Shown here: positions 16,184-24,232 of the stretch, one piece after another
Layout: every line of letters begins with the position of its first letter
Position numbering within the stretch: position 1 is the first letter of the stretch
Assembly: GCF_002154575.1 (NCBI RefSeq)
Contig: NZ_MUBA01000073.1
Coordinates: 1 to 40,632, forward strand
Length of the DNA stretch: 40,632 nt
DNA from: Streptomyces bobili
Lineage (GTDB): Bacteria; Actinomycetota; Actinomycetes; Streptomycetales; Streptomycetaceae
Direction of reading: 5' to 3'
Position numbers and translations under genes: made by a program
Notes under the pieces: generated by a model
The model's database searches: none
What the model was told of the DNA's origin: nothing
Seen by the model: only the letters and a program-made list of their open reading frames with translations

Positions 16184-16867
16184 ATGTCCAGGCCAGGTGA
16201 GAGCACGAACCGTCCGGTTCAGCCGAACGTGTACCTCCCGTACGCCGAGGCCGACCCGCCGCCGTACGAGGCGTACCGGGATCCGGCCGCGGCGCACGGG
16301 TGGGAGAACGCCTACGACGAGACCAGCGAGCTGCCCCGTATCGCGCAGGAGCCGGTCCCGCACGCGTACGACCCGCACGCGTACGACCCGCACGCGTACG
16401 ACCCCGACGGGTACGACCCGCGGGCGTACGACGACCCGCAGGCGGCCGGTGGGCGCGCGGACCGGCGGCGGGCCGTCCGCAGGCCCCGCCGCGCGGTCGC
16501 CGCCCTCGGTGCGGTGGGCGTCGTCTCGGTGGCCGCGCTGGTCGCGGGCTTCGCCTTCACCGGATCGTCGGACGGCACGCAGAAGGGCGGGCCGGAGGGC
16601 ACCCGGTCGGCAGCGCCGGACTCGGCGGGGGAGGCGCAGTCGCCGTCCCTCTCCCCGGAGACGGATGCCGGACGGTCCGCCGGGACCGGCACCTCGCCCA
16701 CCGGCGCGCAGTCCACGCCCTCGTCGGGCCCCACGTCCTCCGAGCCGCCGGCGGCATCCCCTTCGGCCGCTCCGGCGACCGGCTCGGCACCCTCCGCGGC
16801 CAGTTCCGCCCCGGTGGCCGACTCGGGCAAAGGGAACCCCAAAGGGCGGGGCAAAAGGCCGAGGTAG
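16184..16867 (+). CDS. Single-pass membrane protein with HAYDP repeats
   Basis: A 227-residue protein of unknown function. It has a Pro/Tyr/Asp-rich cytoplasmic N-terminus with five tandem five-residue repeats (HAYDP, then DGYDP and RAYDD), an Arg cluster (RADRRRAVRRPRR), one transmembrane helix (about residues 104-125), and a Ser/Pro/Ala/Thr-rich extracellular tail ending in basic GKGNPKGRGKRPR. The topology resembles many Streptomyces anti-sigma-like or wall-spanning proteins, but no conserved domain is visible. ATG 16184 is the first start. The aminotransferase is divergent, 125 bp away. Confidence 0.75.
   Translation: MSRPGESTNRPVQPNVYLPYAEADPPPYEAYRDPAAAHGWENAYDETSELPRIAQEPVPHAYDPHAYDPHAYDPDGYDPRAYDDPQAAGGRADRRRAVRRPRRAVAALGAVGVVSVAALVAGFAFTGSSDGTQKGGPEGTRSAAPDSAGEAQSPSLSPETDAGRSAGTGTSPTGAQSTPSSGPTSSEPPAASPSAAPATGSAPSAASSAPVADSGKGNPKGRGKRPR
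16361..16435 (+). repeat. 15-bp in-frame tandem repeat
   Basis: Three near-identical copies of cacgcgtacgacccg (16361-16405) are followed by two diverged copies to 16435. The unit is a multiple of three, so copy-number change would lengthen or shorten the HAYDP track without breaking the frame. Confidence 0.85.
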
Positions 16868-17323
16868 GTGGGGAAGGGAGAGCGGCGGAACGCGGTGAGA
16901 CGCCCGCGCCTTCCGGCCGCCCCCGGCGGCTGACCTTCGGACCTGTCCGGAGCGCACGCCGCACGGCTCACGCCGGCTTTCGGCGGCGGGGGTGGCTCCC
17001 GGCGCCCCCCGGTCGGCGACGCGGAACGGTGCCGCTGCCGCCGCCGACAAGCGTGCCGCCGCCCTGCGGCTGCACCGCCTCCTGCCGACCGAGCATCCCG
17101 GCCCGCTCTCCCCGAGTCCCCGAGTCCCCGACTCCTGGACTCCCTGACACCCCCCGCCGCTTCCGTCAGCCATCGTGCTCGGCGGCTGAAAAGTGATCCT
17201 TGCCGTCCCCTCCCCCTGCGCTAACAATGCGCATGACAAAAAGCGCGCATGATCCATCGCGCGTGTCACAGCAGCGGCGGCCGGAAGATCTCCGGTCGCC
17301 TTGTCGTCAGAGGGGACCCCCAC
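16868..17323. other. Intergenic spacer upstream of the protease
   Basis: About 455 bases without a supported gene. The left part is GC-rich low-complexity sequence. Near the right end, tgcgc-N7-gcgca (17217-17233) and repeated gcgcatga copies (about 17229-17250) occur in relatively AT-rich DNA, a plausible promoter or operator zone for the protease. A ribosome-binding site GAGGGGA precedes ATG 17324. Confidence 0.4.
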
Positions 17324-18217
17324 ATGAGAAAGCCTCTCGTCGCCGCGCTCATCGCCCTGGCCATCGCCGGGGCCGGTGCGGCGCCCGCGGTCGCCGCGCC
17401 CGTGAGCGAGGCGCCGGCAGCCGTGAGCAGGACCTCGGCGCAGCCGGTCGCGGACACGAAGGCGGCGGCCTCGCCGACCCTTCAGGCCGTCACGCTGGCC
17501 GGGACCGTCTCGCTGAGCAACTGTTCCGGCTCCCTGGTCCGTTTCCCGAACTCCCTGGACACCGACCCGGCCCTGGTCCTCACCAACGGCCACTGCCTGG
17601 AGACGGGCTTCCCCGCGCCGGGCCAGGTCATCGTCAATCGGGCCTCCAGCCGCACCTTCGGGCTGCTCAACTCCGCCGGCACCCGCGTCGCCACCCTGCG
17701 CGCCAGCAAGATCGCCTACTCGACGATGACCGACACGGACGCCACGGTCTACCAGCTGACCAGCACGTACGCGACGATCCGCAGCTCCTACGGCATCAGC
17801 GCGCTCACCGTGCAGGACACGCACCCCACCGCCGGCACCGCGATCACCGTCGCCTCCGGCTACTGGAAGCGGCTCTACAGCTGCAACATCGACGCGTTCG
17901 TGTACCGCATCGAGGAGGGCGACTGGACCTGGAAGGACTCGGTCCGTTACACCTCCGCCTGCCAGACCATCGGCGGCACCTCCGGCTCGCCCGTCGTCGA
18001 CCAGGCCACCGGCAAGGTCGTCGCCGTCAACAACACCGGCAACGAGGACGGCGAGTCCTGCACGGTGAACAACCCGTGCGAGATCGACGCGAGCGGCAAC
18101 GTCACCGTCCGCCAGGGCATCAACTACGCCCAGCAGACCTACCAGTTCCCGGCCTGCTTCACGACCCGCAACCAGCTCAACCTGAGCGCCGCCGGGTGCG
18201 CCCTGCCCAAGCCGTAG
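17324..18217 (+). CDS. Secreted trypsin-like serine protease
   Basis: A 297-residue exported protein. The signal peptide (MRKPLVAALIALAIAG... ending APAVA-AP) is followed by a short propeptide-like stretch and a chymotrypsin-fold domain. The triad is visible as LTNGHC (His), TDTDATVYQL (Asp) and GGTSGSPVV (Ser). Several Cys in the C-terminal half probably form disulfides. Substrate specificity is not evident. ATG 17324 has GAGGGGA nine bases upstream; the frame stays open from 17249, but only the inner start gives a signal peptide at the N-terminus. It converges on the deacylase gene. Confidence 0.92.
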   Translation: MRKPLVAALIALAIAGAGAAPAVAAPVSEAPAAVSRTSAQPVADTKAAASPTLQAVTLAGTVSLSNCSGSLVRFPNSLDTDPALVLTNGHCLETGFPAPGQVIVNRASSRTFGLLNSAGTRVATLRASKIAYSTMTDTDATVYQLTSTYATIRSSYGISALTVQDTHPTAGTAITVASGYWKRLYSCNIDAFVYRIEEGDWTWKDSVRYTSACQTIGGTSGSPVVDQATGKVVAVNNTGNEDGESCTVNNPCEIDASGNVTVRQGINYAQQTYQFPACFTTRNQLNLSAAGCALPKP

Positions 18218-18239
18218 GGCGACGCGGAGGGGCGGTCCG

Positions 18240-19856
18240 TCACCCGGCCACGGGAGAGCGGCGGACCGCCCGCCCCGCCAGTACGTCCGTCCGCCGCCCG
18301 TCCTCGATGACTAACCGGCCGTCGATCAGGACGTACGGGATGCCGGTCGGCGGCGTGCGCGGCGCGTCGTAGGACGAGCCCGCCGCCACCGTCCGCGGGT
18401 CGAACAGGACCAGGTCGGCGCGGTGCCCCTCGCGGACCAGACCCCGGTCGGGCAGGCGCAGGCGGGCCGCCGGTCGGCCGGTGAGGTGGGCGACGCACTC
18501 CTCCAGCGACAGCACCCCCGACTCCCGTACGTACTCCCCGAGATACCGGGGGAAGGTGCCGTACGCGCGCGGGTGGGGCTTGGCGCCCTGGAGGATGCCG
18601 TCCGAGCCGCCGGTGTGGACGCGGTGGCGCATGATCGCGCGGACGTTCTCCTCGTGGCCGACGTGCTGGAGGATCGCCGGGGCGAGCCGGTCCTCGACCA
18701 GGAGCCGGCGGGCGGTCGTCCAGGGCGTCTCGCCGCGCAGCGCCGCCGACTCCCGGACCGTACGGCCGACGTACTCGCCGAGTCCGGGACCGCCGACGCC
18801 GGAGATCTCGACGGTGTCCCAGTCGACCGGCACACCGTGGCAGCCGTCGGAGCCCACCGTCTCCAGGTCGTGGCGGATCCGCTCGGCGGTCCCGTCGTCC
18901 GCCAGCCGCCGCAGGATCTCCCGCGGGCCGCCCTCGCTCGCCCAGCTCGGCAGCAGGGCCACCAGGGTGGTGCAGCCGGCGGTGTAGGGGTACGTGTCGA
19001 GGGTGAGGTCGGCTCCGGCGGCCAGCGCGTCGTCCAGCAGGGCCAGCAGTTCCGGCGCCCGGCCCTCGTTCACGCCGAAGTTCATGGTGGCGTGGGCGAG
19101 ATGGAGCGGGCAGCCGGTCTGCCGGGACAGCTCCACCATCTCCGCGTACGCCTCCAGGGCTCCCGCACCGTAGGAGCGGTGGTGCGGGCAGTGATAGCCG
19201 CCGTGGGCGGCCACCACCCGGCACAGTTCGGTCAGTTCGGCGTTCCTTGCGTACATGCCGGGCGTGTAGGTCAGCCCGGAGGACATGCCGACGGCGCCCT
19301 GTTCCAGCCCCTCGGCGACCAACTGCCGCATCCGGTCCAGCTCGGCGGGGGTCGCCTCGCGGTCGTCCCAGCCGACGACCAGGGCGCGGACCGTGCCCTG
19401 GGGGACGAGATAGGCGGCGTTGACGGCGATGCCGCGGTCCAGCCGGTCGAGGTACTCGCCCACCGACCGCCAGTCGAAGTCGATGTCGTCGCCCGAGCCG
19501 TTCCACCCGGCGACGGACCGGCGCACTCCGTCCAGCGTGCGGTCGTCGACGGGCGCGTACGACAGCCCGTCCTGGCCCAGCACCTCCAGCGTCACGCCCT
19601 GCGCGGCCTTCGCGCCGTGGTCCGGGTCGCGCAGCAGGGCGAGATCGCTGTGGGCGTGCATGTCGATGAAGCCGGGGGACAGGACCAGCCCCTCGGCGTC
19701 CAGCTCGCGGACCGCCTTCGGACGCTGGCAGCCGGCAGCCGCCGCCTCCTTGACGATCGAGACGATCCTGCCGCCGTCGACGACCACGTCGGCGCGGTAG
19801 GAGTCCGCGCCCGTGCCGTCGACCACGTCCGCGTCCCGGATGACGAGATCTTCCAC
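18240..19856 (-). CDS. N-acyl-D-amino-acid deacylase (D-aminoacylase)
   Basis: A 538-residue amidohydrolase-superfamily enzyme that removes the acyl group from N-acyl-D-amino acids in the cytosol. The metal motif DMHAHSD (about residue 65) and the N-terminal beta-sandwich strands (VIRDADVVDGTG) are typical. GYHCPHHRSYG (Cys and His) and the late MRHRVHTGGSDG (catalytic Asp) match D-aminoacylases. It lies ten bases after the D-serine dehydratase-like gene on the same strand, so the two are an operon: the deacylase supplies free D-amino acids and the next enzyme consumes them. Expression probably depends on the operator at 21171-21191. Confidence 0.93.
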   Translation of the reverse strand: MEDLVIRDADVVDGTGADSYRADVVVDGGRIVSIVKEAAAAGCQRPKAVRELDAEGLVLSPGFIDMHAHSDLALLRDPDHGAKAAQGVTLEVLGQDGLSYAPVDDRTLDGVRRSVAGWNGSGDDIDFDWRSVGEYLDRLDRGIAVNAAYLVPQGTVRALVVGWDDREATPAELDRMRQLVAEGLEQGAVGMSSGLTYTPGMYARNAELTELCRVVAAHGGYHCPHHRSYGAGALEAYAEMVELSRQTGCPLHLAHATMNFGVNEGRAPELLALLDDALAAGADLTLDTYPYTAGCTTLVALLPSWASEGGPREILRRLADDGTAERIRHDLETVGSDGCHGVPVDWDTVEISGVGGPGLGEYVGRTVRESAALRGETPWTTARRLLVEDRLAPAILQHVGHEENVRAIMRHRVHTGGSDGILQGAKPHPRAYGTFPRYLGEYVRESGVLSLEECVAHLTGRPAARLRLPDRGLVREGHRADLVLFDPRTVAAGSSYDAPRTPPTGIPYVLIDGRLVIEDGRRTDVLAGRAVRRSPVAG

Positions 19857-19866
19857 GGCGGGCCTC

Positions 19867-21144
19867 CTAGAAGAAGGTACGGATGTAGTCGACGACCGTG
19901 CCGTCCGCCTCGGCCAGCGGGATCAGCTGCCACTTGTCGAAGGACGTGCACGGGTGGGACAGGCCGAGGCCGACCCAGTCGCCCACCTCCAGGTCCGCGT
20001 CGGGGGCCGTCCGCAGCCAGGCGTGCTGGTCGGACAGGGCGCTCACCTCGATGCCGGTCGCCGCCCGTTCGACGCCGTCACGCCGGACGGCCTGGGCGAA
20101 GGGCAGGTCGAGGTCGTAGGCCGCGTCCCGCTTGCCGGCGTTCACGAAGGCCTGCTCGGCGGACGGCCGGGACACCACCTGCGCCCAGAGACGGAACGCC
20201 GGTTCCAGCGCACCCTCCCCGGGGACGCGGTTGAAGGGCGTGATCCTGCGGTAGTGGCCGTCGTCGTGCGAGACGTACGCACCCGACCGGAGCAACTTCA
20301 GTACGGGCAGGGAGAGTTCGGGGATGCCGGCGAAGACGTCGGCGACCGCGTCGAACCAGGCGCTGCCGCCCGCGCTGACGACGATCTCGTCCACGCCCGT
20401 GAACCGCCCCGCCTTGTCGAAGTCGACGGCCAGCGCCACCAGCCGGCGCAGCCAGGCGTGGACGCGCTCCGGGTCGGCCCCCGGCACCTCGCCCTCGTAG
20501 CCCGCCACGCCCACCAGCCGCAGGGTGGGCGCCGCGGCCACCGCGTCCGCGACCGCCGCGCACTCCGCCTCCGTGCGGACCCCCGTGCGGGCGCCCTCAC
20601 CCGCGGCCAGCTCGACGACCACGTCCAGCGGTCGGGCCGCCCCGCGCAGAGCCGCGTCCATCAGCTCCACTCCGCGCACGGAGTCGACGTAGCAGACGAA
20701 GGAGAAGCCGGGGTCGGCGGCCAGTTCCGCCGCGGTCCAGCGCAGGGCCGCCGGGTCCACCAGTTCGTTGGCGAGGAAGACCCGACGGACGCCGTACGCC
20801 CGCGCCACGCGGACCTGGTGGGGGACGGCGAGGGTGATGCCCCAGGCGCCGTGCTCGATCTGCCGCCGGAACAGCCGGGGCGCCATGGAGGTCTTGCCGT
20901 GCGGGGCGAAGGCGAGGCCGTGGCGGGTCGCGTACGTCTCCATGAGCCGCAGGTTGTGGTCCAGGCGCTCGGCGGACAGGGCGAGGACCGGCGTGCTGAA
21001 ACCGCCGGTGAAGAGGTTGCGGCGCTGGGCGGCCAGTTCGCCGACCGTCAGGCCGTCGGCGTCCGGCGGGAGGCCCTTGAAACGGTGGTCGACGCGCTCC
21101 TCGGCGAGCCGCGCGAGCGCCTCGGTTCCGGGGTCCAGGGCCAT
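19867..21144 (-). CDS. D-serine dehydratase-like / D-threonine aldolase-type PLP enzyme
   Basis: A 425-residue fold-type III PLP protein with an alanine-racemase-like N-terminal barrel (APHGKTSMAP holds the PLP Lys) and the C-terminal DSD domain, whose HPCTSFDKW supplies the His-x-Cys zinc site. Enzymes of this group either dehydrate D-serine to pyruvate and ammonia through 2-aminoacrylate or cleave D-3-hydroxy amino acids. ATG 21144 is set by AGGAGG nine bases upstream; the frame opens at 21195, but that region is the operator and promoter. With the downstream deacylase and the divergently encoded Rid protein it forms a coherent D-amino-acid degradation set. Confidence 0.87.
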   Translation of the reverse strand: MALDPGTEALARLAEERVDHRFKGLPPDADGLTVGELAAQRRNLFTGGFSTPVLALSAERLDHNLRLMETYATRHGLAFAPHGKTSMAPRLFRRQIEHGAWGITLAVPHQVRVARAYGVRRVFLANELVDPAALRWTAAELAADPGFSFVCYVDSVRGVELMDAALRGAARPLDVVVELAAGEGARTGVRTEAECAAVADAVAAAPTLRLVGVAGYEGEVPGADPERVHAWLRRLVALAVDFDKAGRFTGVDEIVVSAGGSAWFDAVADVFAGIPELSLPVLKLLRSGAYVSHDDGHYRRITPFNRVPGEGALEPAFRLWAQVVSRPSAEQAFVNAGKRDAAYDLDLPFAQAVRRDGVERAATGIEVSALSDQHAWLRTAPDADLEVGDWVGLGLSHPCTSFDKWQLIPLAEADGTVVDYIRTFF

Positions 21145-21170
21145 GCGAGCCTCCTGAAGAGAAACGGGTT

Positions 21171-21191
21171 GCGTTGCGTTATATGCAACGC
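21171..21191. promoter_or_regulatory. Operator between the divergent catabolic arms
   Basis: gcgttgc-N7-gcaacgc is a perfect 7-bp inverted repeat with an AT-rich centre (gttatat). It lies in the 144-bp spacer between the D-serine dehydratase-like gene and the sugar kinase, with an extra half-site attgcgt just to its right. Position and symmetry suit the IclR regulator encoded in the right arm. One site could control both arms. Confidence 0.7.
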
Positions 21192-21288
21192 TCATTGCGT
21201 ATGCCGCTCACCGCTGTCTAACATTTCGGCCGACGCGGGTCAACGGAGCCGACCAGACCCGCACACCGGCCAGGGAGCTACGACGATC

Positions 21289-22368
21289 GTGACCGCCACC
21301 GGACCGCGCAACGCCCCCGACGTCGTGGACGTCGTCGCGCTCGGCGAGTCCATGGTCACCTTCCTGCCCTCCCGGTCCGGCCGCCTCGCCGACGTCCCCA
21401 CCTTCGGCCGGGCCATCGGCGGCGCCGAGTCCAACGTGGCCTGCGCGCTGGCCGCCGCCGGCCACTCGACCCGATGGATCAGCGGCGTCGGCGCCGACGG
21501 ATTCGGCGACCACCTCGTCGAGACGATCGGCGCGTACGGCGTCGACGTCACGGCCGTCCGGCGGGACCCGGCGCGGCCCACCGGCGTGTACTTCCGTACC
21601 GCCGGGGACCGGGCGACCGACGCCCACGAGGTGGCGTACTACCGGGCCGGGTCGGCGGCCTCCGCGATGGCGGCGGGGAACGTGGACCTCACGGCCGCGC
21701 GCGCCGGACGCGTCCTGCACCTCACCGGGATCACCGCCGCCCTCTCCGCGGAGTGCCGCGGACTCCTCCGCGAGCTGACCGCGCCCCGCCCCGGCCGTCC
21801 CCTCGTCTCCTTCGACGTCAACCACCGCCCCGGACTCTGGCCGGACGACGACGGCCCACACGTCCTGCTGGAGCTCGCCCGCGGCGCCGACCTCGTCTTC
21901 GTCGGGGCCGACGAGGCACAGGAGGTGTGGGGCCCGCACGGCGCCGAGACCGTCCGCCGGGCCCTGCCCGGCCCCGCCACACTCGTCGTCAAGCAGGGCG
22001 GACACGGCGTCACCGCCTTCGACGCCGGCCACGTCACCTTCGTACCCGCCCCGCACGTCGACGTCGTCGCCGCCGTCGGCGCCGGGGACGCCTTCGCCGC
22101 AGGCTTCCTCTCCGCGACCCTGCGCGGCCTGCCCATGAAGGCCCGCCTACGTCACGGCCACCTCTGGGCCGCCGCGGCCCTCACCGTCCCCGGCGACCTC
22201 GCCGTACCCCCGCCCGCGGCCTCTCGGGGAGGGGCCGCGCCACGCCCCGGCTGGACCGCACACGCCGACAGCCTCGCCGCCCTCGACGACGGCGCGTGGG
22301 ACAGACTTCGACTCGGCCCCGGCTGGACACAAGCCGCGGCGGCCACCGAGGAGGTACCCACCCCATGA
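21289..22368 (+). CDS. PfkB family sugar-acid kinase (KDG kinase-like)
   Basis: A 359-residue ribokinase-fold enzyme, best matching 2-dehydro-3-deoxygluconokinase. VALGESMVTFLP begins the fold, GGAESNVACALAAAG binds sugar, and AAVGAGDAFAAGF carries the catalytic Asp and anion hole. It phosphorylates a sugar acid using ATP. GTG 21289 is chosen with GGGAG upstream; the much longer open frame before it runs antisense through the dehydratase gene. It overlaps the IclR gene by ATGA. A sugar-acid kinase within a D-amino-acid locus is unusual, and its true substrate may be a deaminated hydroxy-acid product. Confidence 0.87.
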   Translation: MTATGPRNAPDVVDVVALGESMVTFLPSRSGRLADVPTFGRAIGGAESNVACALAAAGHSTRWISGVGADGFGDHLVETIGAYGVDVTAVRRDPARPTGVYFRTAGDRATDAHEVAYYRAGSAASAMAAGNVDLTAARAGRVLHLTGITAALSAECRGLLRELTAPRPGRPLVSFDVNHRPGLWPDDDGPHVLLELARGADLVFVGADEAQEVWGPHGAETVRRALPGPATLVVKQGGHGVTAFDAGHVTFVPAPHVDVVAAVGAGDAFAAGFLSATLRGLPMKARLRHGHLWAAAALTVPGDLAVPPPAASRGGAAPRPGWTAHADSLAALDDGAWDRLRLGPGWTQAAAATEEVPTP

Positions 22369-23132
22369 GCCAGACCGTCGACCGCGCCCTGAGCATCCTG
22401 CCGCTGCTCGCCGAGGGGCCCGCCGATCTCGGGCAGGTCGCCGACCGCCTCGGCGTCCACAAGTCCACCGCCCTGCGGCTGCTGCGGACCCTGCACGAGC
22501 ACGGCCTCGTCTACCGCCAGTCCGACCAGCGCTACCGCCTCGGCGCCCGTCTCTTCGCCCTCGCCCAGGAGGCCATGGAGAACCTCGACGTCCGCGAGAT
22601 CGCCCACCCCCACCTGGCCCGGCTCAACGAACGCTGCGGACACACCGTGCACCTCGCCGTGTACGAGGAGGGCGAGGTCCTCTACATCGACAAGGTGGAG
22701 AGCCGCTACCCGGTGCGGATGTACTCCCGGATCGGCAAGCCGGTCGCCATCACCGTCGCCGCAGTCGCCAAGCTGCTCCTGGCCGACCTGCCCGAGCCGG
22801 AGCGGCGCACCATCGCCGAGCGGCTCGAATACCCCCTCTACACGGCCCGTTCCACCCCCAACGCCCCCGCCTTCCTGCGGGAGCTGACGAAGGTGCGCGA
22901 ACAGGGCTGGGCCACCGACCTCGGCGGCCACGAGGAGTCCATCAACTGCGTCGCCGCCCCCATCCGCGGCGCCGACGGCCGGGTGGTCGCCGCGATGTCG
23001 GTCTCCGCGCCGAACGTCGTCGTCACCGCCGACGAACTCCTCACCCTCCTCCCGCAGGTGCGCCGCACGGCGGACGACATCAGCGGCGAGTACTCCGGCC
23101 GGACCCCAGCGAAGGACACCGTAGGACCATGA
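22365..23132 (+). CDS. IclR family transcriptional regulator
   Basis: A 255-residue regulator with an N-terminal winged helix (residues about 3-60, QVADRLGVHKSTALRLLRTL) and a C-terminal IclR effector domain (GHTVHLAVYEEGEVLYIDKV, then RIGKPVAITVAAVAKLLLA and INCVAAPIRGADGRVVAAMSVSA). It has the usual family length. GAGGAGGT precedes ATG 22365, inside the end of the kinase gene. It overlaps the Rid gene by ATGA, so kinase, regulator and Rid form one message. By position it controls both arms through the operator at 21171-21191. Confidence 0.94.
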   Translation: MSQTVDRALSILPLLAEGPADLGQVADRLGVHKSTALRLLRTLHEHGLVYRQSDQRYRLGARLFALAQEAMENLDVREIAHPHLARLNERCGHTVHLAVYEEGEVLYIDKVESRYPVRMYSRIGKPVAITVAAVAKLLLADLPEPERRTIAERLEYPLYTARSTPNAPAFLRELTKVREQGWATDLGGHEESINCVAAPIRGADGRVVAAMSVSAPNVVVTADELLTLLPQVRRTADDISGEYSGRTPAKDTVGP

Positions 23133-23539
23133 CCGAGAAGATCGCGCTCACCCCGAACACCCACACCACCCCGCCTGCGAGGTTCTCGCACGGCGTGCGC
23201 AAGGGCAACATCCTCCAGGTCGCCGGCCAGGTCGGCTTCCTGCCCGCCGAGGAGGGCAGGCCTCCCACACCGGCGGGCCCCACCCTGCGCGAGCAGACCC
23301 TCCAGACCCTCGCCAACGTCAAGGCGATCCTGGAGGAGGGCGGCGCGAGCTGGGACGACGTGATGATGATCCGCGTCTATCTGACCGACGTGGACCACTT
23401 CGCCGAGATGAACGACCTCTACAACGCCTACTTCGAGCAGCAGGCGCTCACCGCCCCGCCCGCCGCCCGTACGACCGTCTACGTCGGCCTGCCCGCGGGG
23501 CTCCTCGTCGAGATCGACGCGCTCGCCGTCCTGGACTGA
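23129..23539 (+). CDS. Rid family enamine/imine deaminase
   Basis: A 136-residue RidA/YjgF-type protein. Family members speed hydrolysis of reactive 2-aminoacrylate and related imines to keto acids, protecting PLP enzymes. The fold is recognisable (SHGVRKGNILQVAGQVGFLP, NVKAILEEGGASWDDVMMIRVYLTD broken around the conserved GGASWDDV, and RTTVYVGLPAG with the Arg that contacts the substrate carboxylate). It starts at ATG 23129, overlapping the IclR stop. Its presence fits neatly with a PLP dehydratase in the opposite arm that would generate 2-aminoacrylate. Confidence 0.92.
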   Translation: MTEKIALTPNTHTTPPARFSHGVRKGNILQVAGQVGFLPAEEGRPPTPAGPTLREQTLQTLANVKAILEEGGASWDDVMMIRVYLTDVDHFAEMNDLYNAYFEQQALTAPPAARTTVYVGLPAGLLVEIDALAVLD

Positions 23540-23605
23540 GCCTGTTGGTCCGGCCGCGGTCGCTCTGTCACGTGTAGGCGTCTCATAACGAAGTGGGGGC
23601 TGACT

Positions 23606-24232
23606 GTGTCCGGCACAGGATCGTCGACCATACTGCCCGCTGTGGAGCAGCGTATAGGTTCGAGCAGCCAGCCCCTGGAGGGCGCCGGATTCGATCCGGC
23701 ATTCATCCCCGGGCTCACCTCACCCGTGACCGCGGCGGCGAAGGACGCGGAGCCGAAGGACGCGGAGCCGGAGGACGCGAAGCCGGAGGTCGACTCGGAG
23801 AGCGAACCGGCGGCAGCGGCCGGGGAGTCCGAGGACGCCGAGTCCAAGGACACCGAGTCCGAGGACCCGGAGTCCGGCGAGGCTTCGGACGGTCCCGTCT
23901 TCGAGGCGGCCGACCGCCGGGCGCGGATCGTCGCCGACTCCCGTGGCGTCCGCCTCCGCCTCGACGAGGAGGAGTGCGAGTTCCGCTGGGAGGAGATCGG
24001 CGCGATCGAGACCGAAGTCCCGCGTTTCGGCAAGCGGTTGACCATCACGGTGCACACCCCTGACCGTCGCTGGTACCCGATCGAGATCGAGGCGACGGCC
24101 AGGGGCCGCTTCAAGGAGTGGGACGAGCAGCTGGACGCGGTTCTCGACGCCTACTTCGACGACGAGGCCGACGGCAAGGACGCCGACGGCAAGGACGCGG
24201 ACAGCAAGGCGGCCGAAGAGTCGCCGTCCTGA
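23606..24232 (+). CDS. Acidic low-complexity hypothetical protein
   Basis: A 208-residue cytoplasmic protein starting at GTG 23606. Residues about 40-95 are a track of Asp/Glu/Pro/Lys repeats (KDAEPKDAEPEDAK, then EDAESKDTESEDPES). Residues about 97-180 form a compact beta-rich domain (RARIVADSRGVRLRLDEEE, FRWEEIGAIETEV, RLTITVHTPDRRWYPIEIEA) resembling a small PH-like fold. The C-terminus returns to acidic repeats (DGKDADGKDADSK). I do not recognise a named family. It is convergent with the carboxypeptidase, their stops being back to back. Confidence 0.75.
   Translation: MSGTGSSTILPAVEQRIGSSSQPLEGAGFDPAFIPGLTSPVTAAAKDAEPKDAEPEDAKPEVDSESEPAAAAGESEDAESKDTESEDPESGEASDGPVFEAADRRARIVADSRGVRLRLDEEECEFRWEEIGAIETEVPRFGKRLTITVHTPDRRWYPIEIEATARGRFKEWDEQLDAVLDAYFDDEADGKDADGKDADSKAAEESPS

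Noticed and set aside
19813..21288. Long upstream extension of the sugar kinase frame
   Set aside because: The extension is antisense to the D-serine dehydratase-like gene; the kinase family begins near GTG 21289.
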